Positions 18,963-23,743 of a DNA stretch of 23,743 nucleotides are shown here, piece by piece. The stretch is from Dinochytrium kinnereticum. Its lineage: Eukaryota > Chytridiomycota > Chytridiomycetes > Chytridiales > Chytridiaceae. The notes beneath the pieces were generated by a model. That model was not told the DNA's origin. It ran no database searches and worked only from the letters and a program-made list of their open reading frames with translations. The stretch is taken from positions 1 through 23,743 of the forward strand of contig JADGJT010000309.1 in NCBI GenBank assembly GCA_027604005.1, given 5' to 3'. The position numbers and the translations under genes are program-made. How positions within the stretch are numbered: the first letter of the stretch is position 1; each line of letters begins with the position of its first letter.

Positions 18963-20447
18963 ATGATGTTCCTTGGCTTCCTTGAGGACGCCGTCGTCGA
19001 CGACGACGGAGCTGGGATGGATTATGAACACCTTGATAACGATCCTGAAAACATTCCTCACAAGGTGATATGTCTGATCACTGCATGTAACAGCGTCCTT
19101 ATTTTTGTGTCTTTTTGGTAAAGATTGGAGGAAAACCGCTTTGGCTCAACCCAGCGGAACCATTGAACGCTGAGCAAGTTCAATGTGGGGTCTGTTCAAA
19201 CGAAATGAGCCTTTTGTTTCAGGTAGTAAGGCAATGATCACTTTCTGTAAAGCCTTTTTACTGAATAATCGTAGCTTTTCACACCAGAAGACTATCCTGC
19301 GGAAGCCTTTTTACGTATCATTTATTTGTTTACATGCAAAAACGGAAAATGTCATAAGCGATCCTGGAAAGATAGGTTGGTCTTTTTATTTTTCTTCTCA
19401 CAATGATGTGGATTTTTATACTTATAACCCTTTGACTTTCTCATCCTAGCTTCAAATGCTTCCGCAGCCAACTCCCTGAAGACAATCTCTACTGGGGGTC
19501 CGAACCCGACCTCACCCAACCAAAAGTAAAACCAACATGTCGTATATGCGGACTCTCCGGCTCTAAGAGATGCGGGAAATGCAACAACGTCCACTACTGC
19601 GGGAGATCCCACCAAGAGCTCGACTGGAAAACTGGAGGGCATTCCGTCGAATGCAAATCAGAGGATGGAGAGGCTATGAGGTCGGATGAAGGAAGGAAAA
19701 AGGTGGAACGGGTAGTGTTGTTTCCTGAGTATGAACTGGTCACCGAGAGGGAACCGGACGTGTTAAAACCGAGTCGGAGTGATGAGTCTCTTGTGGATGA
19801 AGCGGAGACGTTGATGAAGGATGTGAAGGTCTCAGATGATTCGACAAAGGATGAAGATGCTGATTTTGAGGAGACGGAGACTGGTGTGGATAAGGCATTT
19901 TTGAAGTTTCAGAAGAGGCTCGAGCGGGAACCAGAGCAGGTTGTTAGGTAAGAATCGCCAGAACTCTCTTCATCACTTTTTCCTCGCCTCTGACAATAGT
20001 TTTTCCTGAAGACTGGGCCGCCTCGATATGTCATCAAAGGTCAACGAAGATGAGGAAAAATCAGGTGGACCATTATGGGTAGCTGAATCAGGAATGCCTT
20101 CACCTGAAGATGTCCCACCATGCCGTTACTGCTCAAGCCCTAGCACATTTGAATTTCAGGCATGTCCATCAGACATACCCCAAACAAAGGTCATCTAACA
20201 CGGTGTTTTGGAACAGATCATGCCACAATTGCTATCTCACCTAGACATTGATCACTCAAGCGCTGATGCGTTGGATTGGGGAACAGTTATCGTTTATTCG
20301 TGCTCGGCCATGTGTCAACCGCTAGATGGAAGGGGAAAGCCTCTGCCATACATGCAGGAAATTGTTTTCCAACAACCGTTTTCGTCAGCGAGCGTTACGG
20401 ATGGTATTAAAGCTCTAGAGGAGCAAAAGAACCAGATGGAGACGTGA
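18963..20447 (+). CDS. PDCD2: PDCD2/Tsr4-family ribosome biogenesis protein
   Basis: Family members act as dedicated chaperones for ribosomal protein uS5 and are needed for 20S pre-rRNA processing. Exons 18963-19064, 19124-19222, 19275-19375, 19450-19947, 20012-20159 and 20217-20447 give 392 aa. N-terminus: FLGFLEDAVVDDD and PHKIGGKPLWLNP. A CGVC pair and the knuckle CKNGKCHKRSW follow. The MYND zinc finger is complete (Cys131, Cys134, Cys142, Cys145, Cys151, His155, His165, Cys169). An acidic linker leads to the PDCD2_C domain (CRYCSSPSTFEFQ, IMPQLLSHL, WGTVIVYSCS). The last intron (20160-20216) begins GCATGT after CAG, a GC-AG intron required to join FEFQ to IMPQLL. ATG-ATG at 18963/18966 leaves the exact start open by one residue. 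Confidence 0.94.
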
Positions 20448-20641
20448 ATTCGTACTCTCAATAGCACAAGGCATTCAGTCAACATATGTCAATCCCAGTC
20501 AGTCTCATTCCATTACTATAATAATTGACCGAATAGAAATGCCGCTTTTTTTTGTTTTTAATTCCATCTAACAGTTTATCTCTATTCCTGAGCGGAAAAT
20601 GGCACTACTCGCTCAATTGAAGAAAAACCAACATAAGAAAT

Positions 20642-21813
20642 TCACTTCCTCTTCCTCAACGTCGCGCTCTTCCCATCCTTCCCATTCTTCACCCCATTCG
20701 CCTTCACAATCTTCGCCTTTGTATCCATTTTCAAATCCACCTCCTCCTCCACTGGAGGCATCTTTCGATCCTTCCAAAAAGCCTCCAAGGTGATCCCCAA
20801 AAACACCGTCAACACGCAACACCATTGCTGCCAAATCAATCGATGGTCATAAACAATCACACTCAACACGATCGACATCATCTTTCGGGTCAAGGTGATC
20901 GTAACGGTAGCTATGGACCCAAACGATTCCAGACTTTGATAGATGAAACATTGCCCGACAGCCCCACAGAGTCCAAACAACACAATATCAAACAGAACGG
21001 TGGGGTGACGGGAAGAGAAGGCGAGAGCTCCGGATAGCTCTCCGGTGAAGGTATTGGATGCAACGAGATACGAGGCCATGATGGCTGATGAGAATAAGTT
21101 CATGTAAAGCATCATTTGAGATCCGGTGGGTTTAAACTTGTGAAAGATGCGATCCTGAGTGGTGTTGGTGACGCCGTCCAGCGCCAAATTCAACGTCAAC
21201 AAGAACAATCCCCAAAGCGTTTCCAACGTTCCTCGTGGAATGGTTGACGAGCCATGTTTCCCAGATTTCGCCGGTTGAAGCAGCATGAACCCTGACACCC
21301 CGATGGTGATGAGACCAACGATCAGATGCTTTTTCAGAGGGTAGGTCTTGCGGTAGAGTAGAAAGTTCATCACCATCACCGGGATGAGCTTGCAAGATTT
21401 CCCGAGAATCATGGTGGGGTAGTCAATGTACCTCAACGAGGCGTACCCAAACGGTGAAGCCAAGACCGAGGTGATTGAGAGCTGAAAGTACTGGATCGTG
21501 AGGGTACGAGCCGGGAAGCCGGTGGGTTGCTTCCGAATAACAAGGTAAAGGTAAGCCACCAGTGAGGCAATCAGACTTTGAATGACATTAAGGAATCTAA
21601 ACGATGAGAGGAACCAGGACACATTGGTAAGCAAGCAATCAGGATTGAATCAAAGCTGGGCACAAGACCGCACATGAAGTATTTGAATTTCTGCCCATCG
21701 TAAGGCGTTGTGGTGACGCGCTCCTGAGTCAATCCCCAGGTCAAGAAGCAGATGTAGATGCCCACAACGACTACCCCCAGCTTAAGGTAGCGCGCAGCGC
21801 TTGAGTTCGCCAT
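20642..21813 (-). CDS. HUT1: ER nucleotide-sugar transporter, HUT1/SLC35B1 family
   Basis: Multi-pass ER membrane transporter; yeast HUT1 is a UDP-galactose transporter homologue and human SLC35B1 exchanges ATP/ADP or UDP-sugars across the ER membrane. Two exons (21674-21813, 20642-21596) join in phase across a 77-bp intron, 364 aa. Features: first helix KLGVVVVGIYICFLTWGLTQ, the QERVTTTPY loop, VIQSLIASLVAYLYLV, the family block SLRYIDYPTMILGKSCKLIP followed by VMVMNFLLYRKTYPLKKHL, LDGVTNTTQDRIF, and SIATVTITLTRKMMSIVLSV. About ten hydrophobic segments can be counted. The C-terminus ends TLRKRK, a basic tail of the type used for ER retrieval. It is convergent with PDCD2 (194 bp between stops) and in tandem with the flavin-reductase-like gene 61 bp upstream. 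Confidence 0.95.
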
Positions 21814-21874
21814 TATTCTTTCAACAACAAGTTTTCAAAAACGTGTAATTCGCTCCATACGTCTCACAGGGCAG

Positions 21875-22694
21875 CTATTTTCGCCATCGAGGAGATGGCT
21901 GAGACGAGGGTGGGAGAGGGCTTATCGATGCGAAGCGCTTTGACCCAAGGAAGGAGAGGTAGGGAGGTGGAATAGGCGGGGAGGATGCGTGCTCCGGATT
22001 CACGGTGGATGGCATTGGTTTTGGGGAAAAGTTGCGACCATCCCAATAAGATTCCCGAACAAACCCCCTCTCAATAACGCAAAACAGTATACCATGGCCA
22101 TGCCGTTCCAGAACCTCCTCAACTCTGCAAACAAGATGCGCCGCACATTCCCATACAGCGAGCGCGTTGTCTTGCGTCATGGTGTCCGACTCTGACAGGG
22201 GTGTCCATCCTGGGTTGCATAGTGTGAAGAACCGCTCTCCAGGTTCCTCCTCCGTCGTTCGCTCTTTGAACCGTGACCTCCACCCATCCTTCCAGAGATC
22301 TTGAACCTTGTCGTGGTCTTTTCCTGAGCTTCCACCAATCTTCAAAATTAGATCCTCCATCCCTGCGACAGGGATGTTGAGCGTGAAAGTGTTGGTGAGC
22401 TTCAGCAACGAATACGTATGGCGAGTCATCTTCATGGAACACATGAAGTGACCCATGTTGTCTAATGCCGTGAGCCAGGATATCGTCATGACATTCTGGT
22501 GGATGGTGTCGGAGGTTGGGTCTTTGGCAGTGACTGTTAGGAGGCAGACTGGGTTCGCGTAGAGAAGTCGGGAGAGGAGATGTTTCTAAATGGGGTTTGG
22601 AGAAAAGAGTTGGTTTTCATAGTCTTAAAAACTCGGGTGAGGATGTGGAGATCTGAACCTCAACAGCGATGGCAACGACATCGTCTTCTCCCAT
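21875..22694 (-). CDS. Flavin-reductase-like FMN-binding split-barrel protein
   Basis: Fungal flavoredoxin-type protein that probably binds FMN; physiological substrate unknown. The long exon 21875-22585 starts after an ATTTAG acceptor and reads HLLSRLLYANPVCLLTVTA, NVMTISWLTALDNMGHFMCS, NTFTLNIPVAGMEDLILKIG, CSG-type SSGKDHDK, ILFCVIERGFVRESYWDG and PPYLSFLGSKRF, in the family order. The proposed first exon 22659-22694 (MGEDDVVAIAVE) uses donor GTTCAG and keeps phase; GTTGAG six bases earlier is an alternative. Total 248 aa. The start codon is immediately preceded on the sense strand by an uninterrupted A tract of about 17 bases. A hydrophilic Glu/Arg-rich insert (DLWKDGWRSRFKERTTEEE) follows the nucleotide-binding part. 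Confidence 0.82.
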
Positions 22695-22963
22695 TTTTTT
22701 TTTTTTTTTTTCAAGGTTTTTGGTTACTTTTGTCTGCACAGGTGTCTATTACCATATGTAGTGTTAAATATATATATATGTGATGCATAAAGTTGATGGG
22801 TGCAAAAAAGAAATCAAGAGGCAATGCGTGAGGCGATAAACAGAAATATGCAAAAGAAATAAGGTCAGGGAACAATAAATATCAATTTAGATTGCAAAAA
22901 TGTAGAGGATGATGAACAAAAGATAATAAAAGGAAAAATAAAGGCATGAAACAATAAATCGCC
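22695..22963. other. Spacer between flavin-reductase-like and ankyrin-repeat genes
   Basis: Upstream region of the flavin-reductase-like gene and 3' flank of the ankyrin gene, both minus strand. It holds the T tract (A on the sense strand) at 22695-22710 and a short TA repeat near 22770-22780. Nothing else recognised. Confidence 0.5.
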
Positions 22964-23480
22964 TCAACCAAACCTCAAAACTCTCCTAACGATCCTCCCA
23001 AACACCTCCCTCCTCCTCTGAGCCACAGCAGCCCTCAACAACCCCCTAATAACCCTATCCTTCCTCGCCGCCGCCCAATCCAAAGCCCCAACAACAACCC
23101 CAGCCTCCAACAAAACCCTCACAACCTCCACATTCCCCTCCCTAATAGCCTCTCCAATCGCCGCCGAATCCCTCACCCCAAACCCCAACAACATCTCCAC
23201 GACAACCCGATGTCCAGCCCTCGATGCGTCTCTCAACCCGGGAGAGAGTGACGCCTTCTCCATAGATTGAACTTGTGGGCTTCCCAGGAGGAGACGGAGC
23301 GTTGTGACGTGGCCGTTTCCTGCACAGGCTATGATCGAGTGGGGCTCTGGGGGGAGGTTGCGGGAGAGAAGGAGTTGGACGATGCGATCGTGCCCCATTG
23401 CGGCGGCAGCGGTGAGGACGAAGGGGAATGGGGAGAGACCTTGGGATACGATTAGGTCGGTGAAGATGTCGACGTAACCT
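22964..23480 (-). CDS. Ankyrin-repeat protein, 3' exon (gene continues upstream)
   Basis: A 517-nt terminal exon after acceptor ACGCAG, phase 2 at its start; in-frame TAA codons just upstream show it is a splice-in exon. It encodes 171 residues made of about six ankyrin-like units: GYVDIFTDLIVSQG, AAAAMGHDRIVQLLLSRN, ACAGNGHVTTLRLLLGS, RDASRAGHRVVVEMLLGFG, EAIREGNVEVVRVLLEAG and WAAARKDRVIRGLLRAA. It ends with a basic tail (RRREVFGRIVRRVLRFG). Ankyrin arrays bind proteins; no partner can be inferred. No preceding exon is identified between 23481 and the window end, so the 5' part probably lies outside. Confidence 0.75.
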
Positions 23481-23743
23481 CTGCGTTATTATTTTTTTTT
23501 TTTTAGAGTGGGTGGAGATTTTTGGATTGGCATTGGTGTTGGTGTTAAATAAAAAAAGGAAAACGGTTTGAAATACGAGTTTAAGAGAATGAGAAATGGA
23601 AATGGAAAATGAATATCGATAATAAGCGATTATGAACGCTTCCTTATAATAAGAAAGAAAAGAAAGAAGAAAAAAAAGCCTAAAAACCCATCGCGTCCAT
23701 TGACACAAACAGAAGAAAAGCACAGAAAGAGTCCCGGGGCGGG
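23481..23743. other. Right edge: probable intron or upstream sequence of the ankyrin gene
   Basis: AT-rich with A/T homopolymers. No exon with ankyrin character is visible on the minus strand; the 193-codon minus frame here (23142-23723) is out of frame with the repeats. Confidence 0.35.

Noticed and set aside
1..23743. tRNA, rRNA, CRISPR array or complete transposon with terminal repeats
   Set aside because: None seen by eye on either strand; a tRNAscan or repeat search would be needed to exclude small examples.

Overview
This is a nuclear window from a compact, intron-rich eukaryotic genome, most likely a zoosporic (flagellated) fungus of the chytrid type. The evidence is a mix of fungal-type genes (a Lys5/AASDHPPT-class phosphopantetheinyl transferase, an HDEL-ended protein disulfide isomerase, a HUT1-class ER nucleotide-sugar transporter, an Snc-like synaptobrevin) with TMEM231, a ciliary transition-zone protein found only in lineages that build cilia or flagella. 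Introns are short (mostly 45-190 bp), with GTRNGN donors and CTRAY branch-point-like motifs. Phylum placement is inference; no search was run.

Layout, left to right. 1-208 (-): edge fragment of a possible Fanzor/TnpB-like transposon ORF. 420-1686 (+): phosphopantetheinyl transferase. 1757-1855: GC-rich tandem hairpins in a convergent spacer. 2578-4670 (-): glycosyltransferase-like protein related to the N-terminal half of plant L-arabinokinase. 5649-8016 (-): protein disulfide isomerase. 8280-9669 (+): TMEM231, divergent from PDI. 10168-11585 (+): CCDC124/Lso2-type ribosome factor. 12944-14928 (-): GNAT acetyltransferase with a long basic N-terminus. 16411-16984 (+): synaptobrevin. 17184-18912 (-): JmjC/cupin oxygenase. 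18963-20447 (+): PDCD2/Tsr4, start codon only 50 bp from that of the JmjC gene. 20642-21813 (-): HUT1/SLC35B1. 21875-22694 (-): flavin-reductase-like split-barrel protein. 22964-23480 (-): last exon of an ankyrin-repeat gene that continues upstream.

The genes are housekeeping and not one pathway, though there are themes: ER folding and redox (PDI, HUT1), ribosome biogenesis and dormancy (PDCD2, CCDC124, possibly the JmjC enzyme), membrane traffic (synaptobrevin) and the flagellar gate (TMEM231).

The most unusual feature is gene structure. Several conserved motifs are assembled from very small exons (9, 16, 21 and 29 nt), and the synaptobrevin reading frame closes only if a single-nucleotide exon is spliced in at position 16755. 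All exon models were built by hand from reading frame, family resemblance and splice signals; no transcript data were available.
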